Below are positions 8,492-16,149 of a stretch of DNA of 64,000 bases, piece after piece. Origin of the DNA: Lewinellaceae bacterium (lineage in GTDB: Bacteria > Bacteroidota > Bacteroidia > Chitinophagales > Saprospiraceae); assembly GCA_016716135.1 (NCBI GenBank), contig JADJWX010000007.1, forward strand, positions 124,001-188,000, written 5' to 3'. The notes under the pieces were generated by a model. That model did not search any database. It saw only the letters and a program-made list of their open reading frames with translations, and was not told the origin of the DNA. The translations under genes were made by a program, and so were the position numbers. Positions within the stretch are counted from its first letter, which is position 1; every line of letters starts with the position of its first letter.

Positions 8492-9199
8492 CTACTCCCG
8501 ATCTTCCACCACCTGGTTTCCCTGAACTTCCAACACACCCTCCGAGCCTTTAAACAGACGAATGGCTGCCTTCTCATCCAACTGCTTGGAATCATAGGCC
8601 ACGATCCATATATTTTCCGTTGAAACCCGGCGGACCAGCAGCAGCTTAAATTCGGTAAACTGCCCGATCCAGTTGCCGGCATTGATCTCGGGCCGGAGTT
8701 TGACGATCACTTCCTGCCGGGTGGCCTTTGCCGGCTCGTTCGGGTTGACGCCCTGGGTAACCTGGAAATCGTGGGCTTCCGCCATGTTTTTGATCATGCT
8801 CTCCAATTCGAGCAAGGGCGCCGGCCGGTCGATGGAGCCCAGTACACTTTTCTTTTGCCCTTCCTGGAAAACCGTGAGCGTGGCGAAGGGCGCGTCCACT
8901 ACTTCCGATTTGATCCGGTCGGGGTATTGCCAGAGGTTTACAGCGGTGACTTTTTCACGCAACTGGCGCAGCTCTTCCGGGGCGAGTTGGAAGGAGTCGA
9001 GCCCCTGCCGTTCGGCGAATTGTTTGCCCTCGTATTCCACCATGCCGTTGTTGCGTACGGTGAGCCGGATGACCGGGCAAAAGCCAAAACAGCCCCCGGT
9101 TTGGAGCTCAACCATCGGACTGCGGTTGCGCAGGGCTTTTTGGCCGGTTTTGCAAAAAGTAAGGGTGGCGAGTGCAAACAATAGGGTAAGTCGGATCAT
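8492..9199 (-). CDS. DUF6438 domain lipoprotein
   Basis: A 235-residue protein. A hydrophobic signal (residues 3-15) ends in a possible lipobox with Cys16, although Phe at -1 is atypical, so the lipid anchor is likely rather than certain. Residues 28-140 match the DUF6438 pattern: VELQTGGCFGFCPVIRLTV followed by GMVEYEGKQF, with two nearby cysteines. The C-terminal third is not recognised. The function is unknown; it is probably exported to the envelope. Its upstream region carries a TACATTTG -7 box directly beside the 80-bp palindrome. Confidence 0.72.
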   Translation of the reverse strand: MIRLTLLFALATLTFCKTGQKALRNRSPMVELQTGGCFGFCPVIRLTVRNNGMVEYEGKQFAERQGLDSFQLAPEELRQLREKVTAVNLWQYPDRIKSEVVDAPFATLTVFQEGQKKSVLGSIDRPAPLLELESMIKNMAEAHDFQVTQGVNPNEPAKATRQEVIVKLRPEINAGNWIGQFTEFKLLLVRRVSTENIWIVAYDSKQLDEKAAIRLFKGSEGVLEVQGNQVVEDRE

Positions 9200-9221
9200 G
9201 GCTGCCGTTTTTTGATGTTTG

Positions 9222-9229
9222 CAAATGTA
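9222..9229 (-). promoter_or_regulatory. -7 box TACATTTG for the DUF6438 gene
   Basis: On the minus strand TACATTTG matches TAnnTTTG about 22 bases before the ATG at 9199. Any -33 element must lie inside the adjacent 80-bp palindrome, which ends at 9231, so the palindrome would be part of this promoter. Confidence 0.45.
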
Positions 9230-9230
9230 T

Positions 9231-9310
9231 AACCTGTCAGGTGGAAATTAAAGCAAAAGGGCTCAACCCGCGGGTTGAGCCCTTTTGCTTTAATTTCCAC
9301 CTGACAGGTT
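9231..9310. repeat. 80-bp perfect palindrome with AACCTGTCAGGT termini
   Basis: Forty bases (9231-9270) are followed at once by their exact reverse complement (9271-9310), with no spacer and no mismatch. The arm begins AACCTGTCAGGTGGAAATTA and ends at a CCCGCGGG centre. Its outer 12 bases match the palindrome at 3153-3230 and the inner AAAGCAAAAGGGC resembles that element's AAACAAAAGCGAC. It lies 30 bp past the stop of the large secreted protein gene (minus strand) and immediately upstream of the DUF6438 promoter. Confidence 0.95.
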
Positions 9311-9320
9311 CGGAGTATCT

Positions 9321-9341
9321 ACCCCGTCTAACTGACGGGGT
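9321..9341 (-). terminator. Small GC-rich hairpin at the 3' end of the SprB-like gene
   Basis: ACCCCGTC (9321-9328) pairs with GACGGGGT (9334-9341) around a 5-base loop, starting at the stop codon of the minus-strand gene. It lacks a clear U-tract but sits where a terminator or 3'-end stabiliser is expected, 10 bp before the 80-bp palindrome. Confidence 0.45.
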
Positions 9342-12300
9342 TACTGGACCACTAATTTTCCGGTGCCCAGCAAAACACCGTCTTGTTCAATTTGGAACAG
9401 GTACACGCCGGCCGGCAACTCGTTTTTGCGCAGCAGAAATTTTGGCTCGGCGGATTCGGTTTGGTAGGCTTGTTTTCCCAAGGCGGTGAAAACCCGGAGA
9501 TGAAAGTTTTTTAATGGCCGACTAACAGTCGGCGTTACGGAAATCCAGCTGGCATCCCGCAAGGGGTGTGGCGTCACGCGCACCTCCAGCAGCGGCTGCA
9601 CTGGTTGCCACAAGCCCACGCTGATAAAGTTTTCGCCGATGCGGTGCACCGTGGTGTTGGTGATCACCGGGTCGTTGAAGTCGAAGTAGATGGCGGCGGT
9701 ATTTGGGATGTCCGTTTCCAACGGTACGTCGGTGCGCGGGCTGATGCTGAATTTTACAAAACCGTGCGAGAGCGGCTCATTCACATTGCTGTCGGGCAAC
9801 AGGATATTTTGAAAATCAAAGATCAGCACACCCTCGCCTGCCAGTTCGAAGCGGTAGTCGTGACTGCTTGCGCCGACACTGACGGTGCGCGGGTCGAGCC
9901 ATTGCGAGAGCGTGTCGCGGATCACCACGTTGAAGGCCGTGTCGGTGCCGGTGTTCTGGAAACGGATCAGGTATTCCAGTTCGGTGCCGGGGCGGATGTA
10001 ATGGTCGGCGCCGTAGCCCAGCGGGAAGCCCTGCTTGTCGTTGGGGTCCCAGGAGCCGATGTTGGGGGTGCAATCCACATCAACCCAGGGACCGGCATTG
10101 GCCACCGGAAACTGGTTGACAAAGCCCGTGGAGAAAGAACCTGTATTGCTGCAACCTTCCACCGATAACCTGGCCTGGCCGGGAAGCGGGGAGAACGGTT
10201 CCTGTTCAACTTCGATGCGCCAGGTAGCGCCGTTGGCCGGCACCGTCACGGTCATTTCAGCGCCGGCGGCGAGCGGATCGATTGACCCTTGCCAACTCAT
10301 GATACCATCTTCAATTACGATATAGTCCAGCACCTCCGTCGTGCCGTTCACCCCGATATTCTTGATGAAAAACCGCAGCGAATCGCCCGTACACTCCGAC
10401 CGCGTTGCCAGCTGCGCCCCCGACCACTGCGGGTTCACCAGGTTGCAGGCCGTGTCGGGGTAAATATGGGCTTCGGAGCAATGCGTTTGGTTGAGCACGG
10501 CGTCGCAGGAAACAAGCACACGTACCCAGATGTTGTCGCAAAAATTGGGTGGCACGGTGCCCAGGTTGAAGCGGTACAGGTTGTTTCCCAGATTAGTATA
10601 CGAAACCTCGGCAGATTGAATACTCAGAAACGGGTCGAGTTCCAGGGTAATGTAGGCGTCGGTTGCCTCTGCGGGGCTGTTGTTGCAATACTGGAGGTAG
10701 TAGTAGTTGTTTGAAAAACAGCGCCGCAGTTGCGGGGTACTCAGGTCGACCGACAACGCCGGGCAATCGGGGTTGGGCAGTTGCACCTGGAAATCTACCT
10801 GTGTGGAGTCGCCCGTTTGGGCGAGGGTTATGGGGATATCGTTCTGACAGATCGCAGCTTGTGGGTCTTGCGGGATCAGGGAGAGGGTGTAGTCACCGGG
10901 TTCCAGCGTTACGGTGTAGCGGCCATCGGGTCCGCTCAAGCCGTAAAACGTGCCGTTGGGGCCCTCGGCTTGCAAAAACCAGTTGCCGAGCCCGGGTTCG
11001 GTCGGATCGTTTTGGCAGTTTAGGTTTTCATCTAAAATAATTTGGCCGGTAATGCGCGTGCAGGGGACCGCATTTGGGCTGACGGCGAACTGGGCAGTTG
11101 CAGTGCAGCCAAGGTCGTCTGAGACAACTAAAAAGTAATTGCCGGCCGGCAGATTTGTTGGATTTGGCCCTGTTGCCACCAACTGCCCTGCAGGGCTGTT
11201 AAGTCGCCAACTATACACATAGGGTTGGGTGCCGCCGGTGGCTACGGCAAAGGCTGTGTTTTCACATTGAACAGGGATGTCCACCTGTATTTCCGTGGGC
11301 TGGTTGACATCGTAATTATATACCCTGGAGCAACCCTTGCTGTCAGTTATGGTTACGGTGTACTGGCCGGCCACGAGGTTAGTAATCTCCTGTCCAAAAG
11401 CAATTGGAAAACTGGGACCAACCCATTGGAAATTATAGGGCGGGGTGCCGCCAACGGGGTTGCCCAATGTAATTTGCCCGTCATCGAAGCCAAAACAATT
11501 TACATCCCAAATGTTCGGGGTAGTCGAAATGACCGCCGGCTGACTAATTTGAAAAAATGCCATAGCGGTACAGCCTTCCGTATCCGTGACGGTGATGAAA
11601 TAAGACCCGGCAGCCAGGTTGGTCACGGATGCAGTCGTGACACCATTGCCCCAAAAATAAGCGTACTGCGGCACACCGCCGCTCACCTGGATTTCAATAC
11701 TTCCATCCGAACCACCAAAACAACTCACCGGTGTTGAAGTACCCGTAATCTGCGGTATGCTCCCATCCGTCCCAACCACCGCCTCAGCCGATGCCGAGCA
11801 TCCGTTTGAAGCCACAACAGTAACGGTGTACGTACCGGGTATTTCAACCTGAAGATTTGGGCTGGTTTGTCCCGTGCTCCACAGGTACGCCACACCCTGT
11901 ACCGACGACGATGCCGTCAGCATGGCTACCGGGTTGCTGCAGCTGAGCGTTGCGTTGTTGACGACCACATCAGGCTCCACAACATCTTCGGTGATATCAA
12001 TGGTGGCTGTAGCGGTGCAGCCATTTAACGGATTGGTCACCACGATGGTGTACGTTCCGGGAGAAGCCACCACCGGATTTTGAATAGTACTACTGAAACC
12101 GCTCGGACCTGCCCAGGAAAAAACACAATTGAGCGGTTCTACGGTAGTATTGATCGTAACATTAAGTGAATTACAGCTAATGGTTCCTCCGGTCAGGCCG
12201 ACCAACGGCGGAGTGGTGTCCAGGTACACGTTGGTGAATGCGGTGGCCGTGCAATTGTTCGAGGGATCGGTGATGGTCAGGGAATATTCGCCGGCTTCCA

Positions 12301-12508
12301 CAACTGTCGGGTATTGCTCGGTGGAAGTAAAACCGCCCGGCCCGCTCCAGGCATAAGTGGCAGCCGGCACATTCGACGAGCCTTCCAGCACCACCGCCGT
12401 AACAAGACAGTCAAGAATTCGCTCCGGACCGGCATTGGCGGTACATTGCGTGTAGGCCGCGCGAAATCCGGTGAGCAGTACAATCAGGGTAAACAAGTAT
12501 TTTTTCAT
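9341..12508 (-). CDS. Large secreted SprB/PKD-repeat protein with type IX sorting domain
   Basis: A 1055-residue secreted protein. After a signal peptide (residues 1-20, ending AAYTQ) come about seven immunoglobulin-like modules. The early ones are PKD-like (YAWSGPGGF, FSWAGPSGF, GTYTIVV) and the later ones match the SprB repeat (CFGGSDGSIEIQVSGGVPQY followed by TNLAAGSYFITVTD). A Cna-B-like module (GQIILDENLNCQ) follows. Next is the DUF11/DUF7619-type region with SWDPNDKQGFP and LIRFQNTGTDTAFNVVIRDTL. The C-terminus (LRVFTALGKQ and LPAGVYLFQIEQDG) is a type IX secretion sorting domain. It is probably a cell-surface or released adhesin-like protein. It is followed by two hairpins. Confidence 0.87.
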   Translation of the reverse strand: MKKYLFTLIVLLTGFRAAYTQCTANAGPERILDCLVTAVVLEGSSNVPAATYAWSGPGGFTSTEQYPTVVEAGEYSLTITDPSNNCTATAFTNVYLDTTPPLVGLTGGTISCNSLNVTINTTVEPLNCVFSWAGPSGFSSTIQNPVVASPGTYTIVVTNPLNGCTATATIDITEDVVEPDVVVNNATLSCSNPVAMLTASSSVQGVAYLWSTGQTSPNLQVEIPGTYTVTVVASNGCSASAEAVVGTDGSIPQITGTSTPVSCFGGSDGSIEIQVSGGVPQYAYFWGNGVTTASVTNLAAGSYFITVTDTEGCTAMAFFQISQPAVISTTPNIWDVNCFGFDDGQITLGNPVGGTPPYNFQWVGPSFPIAFGQEITNLVAGQYTVTITDSKGCSRVYNYDVNQPTEIQVDIPVQCENTAFAVATGGTQPYVYSWRLNSPAGQLVATGPNPTNLPAGNYFLVVSDDLGCTATAQFAVSPNAVPCTRITGQIILDENLNCQNDPTEPGLGNWFLQAEGPNGTFYGLSGPDGRYTVTLEPGDYTLSLIPQDPQAAICQNDIPITLAQTGDSTQVDFQVQLPNPDCPALSVDLSTPQLRRCFSNNYYYLQYCNNSPAEATDAYITLELDPFLSIQSAEVSYTNLGNNLYRFNLGTVPPNFCDNIWVRVLVSCDAVLNQTHCSEAHIYPDTACNLVNPQWSGAQLATRSECTGDSLRFFIKNIGVNGTTEVLDYIVIEDGIMSWQGSIDPLAAGAEMTVTVPANGATWRIEVEQEPFSPLPGQARLSVEGCSNTGSFSTGFVNQFPVANAGPWVDVDCTPNIGSWDPNDKQGFPLGYGADHYIRPGTELEYLIRFQNTGTDTAFNVVIRDTLSQWLDPRTVSVGASSHDYRFELAGEGVLIFDFQNILLPDSNVNEPLSHGFVKFSISPRTDVPLETDIPNTAAIYFDFNDPVITNTTVHRIGENFISVGLWQPVQPLLEVRVTPHPLRDASWISVTPTVSRPLKNFHLRVFTALGKQAYQTESAEPKFLLRKNELPAGVYLFQIEQDGVLLGTGKLVVQ

Positions 12509-12754
12509 ACGTAGGACTTTTCACGTTATGCAGATGCAGCAAAGGTGCAGCACGCGGTCTGGTCCTGCAAAGACAAAATTTTCTGATTGTAGCGCTAATT
12601 TTTATTTTCAATACTTTAAAATATTTATTTACAAGTTTTTATAAAAATGCTGTAGCAATAAAACAACAAGGCTGACTTTTTGAGTAAGAAAATTTACCGA
12701 ACAAATACTTTCCCCTTGTGTCTAGCCGCCCACGAAGAGGCTGTCGGGCTGATA

Positions 12755-12981
12755 GTGAGGGGGTGACTGGCAGTCTAATGTCGTCAACTTAAGGTATTTG
12801 GGTGGGTGTACACTTTTGACTTTTCAAATTAGACTTTTCAAATTTGACTTAAAAGGAACTTTTCGAACTGATATTGCTCTTAAAAAAGTCAAAAGTTCAA
12901 TTTGAAAAGTCAAATTTGAAAAGTGTCCACCTCCTCTGATTTCTTAAATTGACGACATTAGACTGGCAGTCACCCCCTCAC
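12755..12981. repeat. Nested inverted repeat element in a 578-bp gene-free gap
   Basis: Outer arms at 12755-12793 and 12943-12981 are near-perfect inverted copies starting GTGAGGGGGTGACTG and containing TCTAATGTCGTCAA. Between them lie inner inverted arms (about 12809-12850 and 12886-12932) built from words like ACTTTTCAAATTTG. GACTGGCAGTC, itself almost self-complementary, occurs in both outer arms. The whole 227-bp structure has no coding capacity. It could be a miniature mobile element or a large RNA hairpin. It ends 105 bp from the DUF2202 stop. The remainder of the 12509-13086 gap holds AT-rich sequence with nothing else I recognise. Confidence 0.8.
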
Positions 12982-13086
12982 TTGGCCCCCAAACTGGAAC
13001 ACGAGCCAAAATTTGACTCTACTAAATTTAGGTGCAATAGAATTGCCTGAACCCAAAAACAGGTTTGCGTTCAGGAACCAGGAACC

Positions 13087-13806
13087 TTATCCGCCATGTT
13101 GCCCGTGTTCCCAGCCGGAATTGATAATGGCATCAAATTCAGCCTGGGTCAGGCGCTGCGGCACATAAGTCACACCTTGATTTTGCAGGTTTTTTACAAA
13201 AGCCCGAAGGTGGTTCCGCGATGCAGCAAGCAGATTTTCATACACCATTTCAACATCCTGGTTGTCCACAACTGTCGCGAGTGCCGTTTGCAAATCAACG
13301 ATGTCCACTTCTTCCACCAGGGCAGCCACTTTAAGCGCCTCAATCAGGCTGGTTTCGCCTTGTGATAAAAGTGCATCGTAGAGTGCCTGCAAATCACTAT
13401 TCGTAAAAACCCCTACGCCATTTTCCCCAACCGGGTCGGTCAGGTTGTACTTGGTAATCAATTTTAACATGGCGTCCATGTGGGTTTGCTCGCTGGCCGA
13501 AATATTGCCGAATGCGTTCAGATTCCATTTTTCCTGGAACTTCAGGTATATGTCGCGCGCCAGTTTTTCCTCTTCACGCATGAAAAGGATGCTGGTTTTC
13601 TCTCCCGGACTTAGCGATTCAATCGGCAGGTTATCGAGATTGTACTGACAGTCTTGCAGGTTGATATTGGAATAACCATAGGTTTCATCCACCTGCAGCA
13701 TATTCCGGCGTGTGAAATTGTTATCCTTTTCACACGCCGCAATTGACAGGCTCGCGCCGGCAAGCAGCGCCAACAAAAAGAGCGGCTTTACAATGAAATT
13801 TTTCAT
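13087..13806 (-). CDS. DUF2202 (ferritin-like) lipoprotein
   Basis: A 239-residue protein. The signal peptide ends in a good lipobox, SIAAC, with Cys25 as the probable lipid-carrying residue. Residues 65-225 match DUF2202: SPGEKTSILFMREEEKLARDIYL, with an EEEK helix followed by SEQTHMDAM and later SRNHLRAFV. These Glu/His helices suggest a ferritin-like four-helix bundle that could bind metal, although the family's reaction is not established. The protein ends in a Gly/His-rich tail. It probably sits in the outer or inner membrane facing the periplasm. Confidence 0.85.
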   Translation of the reverse strand: MKNFIVKPLFLLALLAGASLSIAACEKDNNFTRRNMLQVDETYGYSNINLQDCQYNLDNLPIESLSPGEKTSILFMREEEKLARDIYLKFQEKWNLNAFGNISASEQTHMDAMLKLITKYNLTDPVGENGVGVFTNSDLQALYDALLSQGETSLIEALKVAALVEEVDIVDLQTALATVVDNQDVEMVYENLLAASRNHLRAFVKNLQNQGVTYVPQRLTQAEFDAIINSGWEHGQHGG

Positions 13807-13996
13807 AATTGAACATTTTTGTGAAAACTTGAAACGGTTGTGTTTCGGAGTTCAATGTTCAGTTTGGAAAATCGAAAAATCAGTGATTGGCATCACACAA
13901 GCAGGCGTTTTTTAACACCAGGTCAGATGCAATCCGGCCGATTTGGGTTGGAATCGCTCTGCGAATTACCGACCTTGCCGCCACAGGTATTTTCCA

Positions 13997-15289
13997 ATGA
14001 CATATTTTGAAAAACACGCCCTCCACCCGCCGCTGATCCCTCGCGCACCGGAGCCGGATCTGGCCCTGGTGGTGACCATTCCTTGCCATGACGAGCCGGA
14101 CCTGCCCGGCACCCTGGCTTCGCTGGCAGCCTGTGTACCGCCGCCCAAACCCGTGGAAGTGCTCGTCCTGATCAACAGCGCGGGAAATGCCGGCGACGCC
14201 GTAAAAAAACGCAATGCCGATACGTTGCAGCAAGCGAAAACCTGGGCAAAAGCACATCCCTCCCGCAACCTGCGGTTTTATTTTTTGCATTTCCCGGATC
14301 TTCCACCCAAACACGCCGGCGTTGGTCTGGCCCGTAAAATTGCCATGGACGAGGCTGCCCGTCGGCTCGTCCAGACCGGCAATGCACGGGGCGTAATCGC
14401 ATGCCTTGATGCCGACAGCCAAGTGGCGCCGAATTACCTGCAAGCACTTTTGGCATTTTTTGAGCAATACCCCGATTGCCCGGCGGCGGGCATCTATTAC
14501 GAGCACCCGTTGGAAGGCGAGGCGTTTGAGCCGGAAGTTTATGCAGCGATTGCCCGCTACGAATTGCACTTGCGGTACTACGTGCAGGCACTGCGTTGGG
14601 CCGGGCTGCCGACGGCTACGCAAACGGTCGGCTCTGCGATGGCCGTCCGCGCAAATGCCTACCAGGCGCAAGGCGGCATGAACCGGCGGCAGGCCGGGGA
14701 AGATTTTTACTTTTTGCACAAATTCACGCCATTGGCAGGATTTTCAGAAATAACCACCACAACCGTGATCCCTTCCCCGCGCATGTCGCACCGGGTACCG
14801 TTCGGTACCGGGAAGGCCGTGGGCGAGATGTTGTCGGGTAACGCGTTTTTGACCTATGCGCCGCAGACGTTTAACGACTTGAAGGTTTTTTTAGAAAATT
14901 TGGATAGGTGGCAAAGTGTCGGCCTGACTTTGAGTCAGGCCGACACTGGGGTTAACCTCCCTCCGAGTATTTCTACTTTTTTGGAAACCGAACGATTTCC
15001 GGAAAAACTCCGGGAAATCTGCGCCAACACCGCCAGTCCGGAGGCCTTCCGCAAACGGTTTTTCCGCTGGTTTGATCCGTTTTTGGCGATGAAATATGTG
15101 CATCATGCGCGGGATCATTTTTATCCGAATGTACCGGTGGAAGAAGCGGTCGTTTTGATTGGGGAGTACGGATTGCGGATTGCGGATTGGGCATTGCAGT
15201 CCGAAAACATTCAACTGCCTGCCAGCGCCCAAAAATGGCTTTTGCTGTTCCGGCAATCCGATAAGCACCGGAAACCCAACAATCCGTAA
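13997..15289 (+). CDS. Glycosyltransferase family 2-like protein
   Basis: A 430-residue protein with a GT-A type fold. LALVVTIPCHDEPDLPGTLASL near residue 25 is the nucleotide-sugar-binding start and ACLDADSQVAPNYL near residue 137 holds the DxD-like Asp-Ala-Asp. An AGEDFYFLHKF segment near residue 235 matches the acidic ED motif of the family. The ATG at 13997 is preferred to an upstream start, whose extra residues look unconserved. Two features are odd. A perfect 33-base hairpin at 14915-14947 is translated in frame as SVGLTLSQADT. The last 40 codons cross an AATCCG-type word array that also provides the stop codon. The acceptor substrate is unknown. Confidence 0.78.
   Translation: MTYFEKHALHPPLIPRAPEPDLALVVTIPCHDEPDLPGTLASLAACVPPPKPVEVLVLINSAGNAGDAVKKRNADTLQQAKTWAKAHPSRNLRFYFLHFPDLPPKHAGVGLARKIAMDEAARRLVQTGNARGVIACLDADSQVAPNYLQALLAFFEQYPDCPAAGIYYEHPLEGEAFEPEVYAAIARYELHLRYYVQALRWAGLPTATQTVGSAMAVRANAYQAQGGMNRRQAGEDFYFLHKFTPLAGFSEITTTTVIPSPRMSHRVPFGTGKAVGEMLSGNAFLTYAPQTFNDLKVFLENLDRWQSVGLTLSQADTGVNLPPSISTFLETERFPEKLREICANTASPEAFRKRFFRWFDPFLAMKYVHHARDHFYPNVPVEEAVVLIGEYGLRIADWALQSENIQLPASAQKWLLLFRQSDKHRKPNNP
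14915..14947. repeat. Perfect 15-bp-arm hairpin inside the glycosyltransferase gene
   Basis: AGTGTCGGCCTGACT (14915-14929) and its exact reverse complement (14933-14947) flank a 3-base loop. The 33 bases equal 11 codons, so the reading frame is kept. It falls between the catalytic domain and a C-terminal helical region. Confidence 0.85.
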
Positions 15290-15328
15290 TCCGCAATCCG
15301 TAATCCGCAATCCGTAATCCGCAATCCA
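15166..15328. repeat. Inverted word array (AATCCGC/AATCCGT) spanning the glycosyltransferase 3' end
   Basis: The left arm at 15166-15191 (CGGATTG words) lies inside the coding region. The right arm at 15281-15328 (alternating AATCCGT and AATCCGC words) contains the TAA stop. The arms pair with one mismatch and a small indel, and the right arm carries extra words. The array ends 7 bp before the stop of the convergent MiaE-like gene. Confidence 0.8.
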
Positions 15329-15334
15329 CAACCC

Positions 15335-15919
15335 TCAATGCAAGGCAGCCCGGGTCTCCAGCCCCAGCACAATTTCACCTTCCCGGTCGTTAAACCAGTG
15401 CAGGCGTTCGTACACCTCATCTTCGGGAAAATACCGGAGCGCCATGTCGACGTAGAGGTTGCCGTGTTTGGCTTCCGAGGTCCACAGCATTTTGTAAAAC
15501 CGCTTGAGTTCGGGCTCGGTCAGCGCTTCTTCGACCAATCGAAAGCGCTCGGCGCCGCGCGACTCCACTACCGAACCAATGCACAGGCGGTCGAGAAAAT
15601 GCTGTTCGCGGCCGGTACGCCGAAGGTTGATCAGCCGCTCCATGTAATGATCTTTTGGAATGACATGTGCCAATTGAACACCGCGTGTGGCCATCAGTTC
15701 GTACACCAGTTTGAAGTGCTCCATTTCTTCGAGCGCCGTTTCGATAAGTTCGGGAATGATGGCGGTGCGGTCAGGATATTTGGCCACCATGCTCATCGCA
15801 AACCCGCTGGCTTTGCGTTCGCAGTCGGCGTGATCCTGCAGAAAAGCATCAAAATCGGCCAAAACGGCATCGATCCAGGCAGGCGGAGAAGGAACGGTAA
15901 GCGGGAGGTTGCGTTTCAT
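15335..15919 (-). CDS. miaE: tRNA-(ms2io6A)-hydroxylase, MiaE-like
   Basis: A 194-residue ferritin-like diiron protein of the MiaE family, which hydroxylates the isoprenyl side chain of 2-methylthio-N6-isopentenyl-adenosine at tRNA position 37. Metal-ligand candidates are visible: DHADCERKASGFA near residue 34, ALEEMEHFKLVYEL near residue 66 (ExxH), VESRGAERFRLVEEAL near residue 115, and WTSEAKHGNLYVDMA near residue 146 (ExxH). The size fits the family. It is cytoplasmic. It converges on the glycosyltransferase gene with a word array between them. Confidence 0.88.
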   Translation of the reverse strand: MKRNLPLTVPSPPAWIDAVLADFDAFLQDHADCERKASGFAMSMVAKYPDRTAIIPELIETALEEMEHFKLVYELMATRGVQLAHVIPKDHYMERLINLRRTGREQHFLDRLCIGSVVESRGAERFRLVEEALTEPELKRFYKMLWTSEAKHGNLYVDMALRYFPEDEVYERLHWFNDREGEIVLGLETRAALH

Positions 15920-16039
15920 GTGTCGATGGTTTGAATGGGCAAAGGTCGGACTTCGGGTTGAATTGGAAAAATGCGTTCAAGGCCGGGTGTCTTAAAAGTG
16001 CTTTGCCTGTTTTGCCGGCCGTAGCGTGTTCCGTCTTTA

Positions 16040-16094
16040 CCGCGAAGGTGCGAAGACGCGGAGGTTAATGCTTAGCGTCTTTGCGTCTTCGCGG
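16040..16094. repeat. Inverted word array (CGAAGACG-type)
   Basis: Arms at 16040-16059 and 16075-16094 pair over 20 bp with three differences, two of which could form G-U pairs in RNA. They are built from GCGAAG and ACGC words. It is located 55 bp downstream of the stop of the DUF4252 gene on the minus strand. Confidence 0.7.
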
Positions 16095-16149
16095 CAAAAA
16101 GTTTGTCACGAGAGGCTTGGAATTTACTTAGGAAACATCCCCGATGAAG

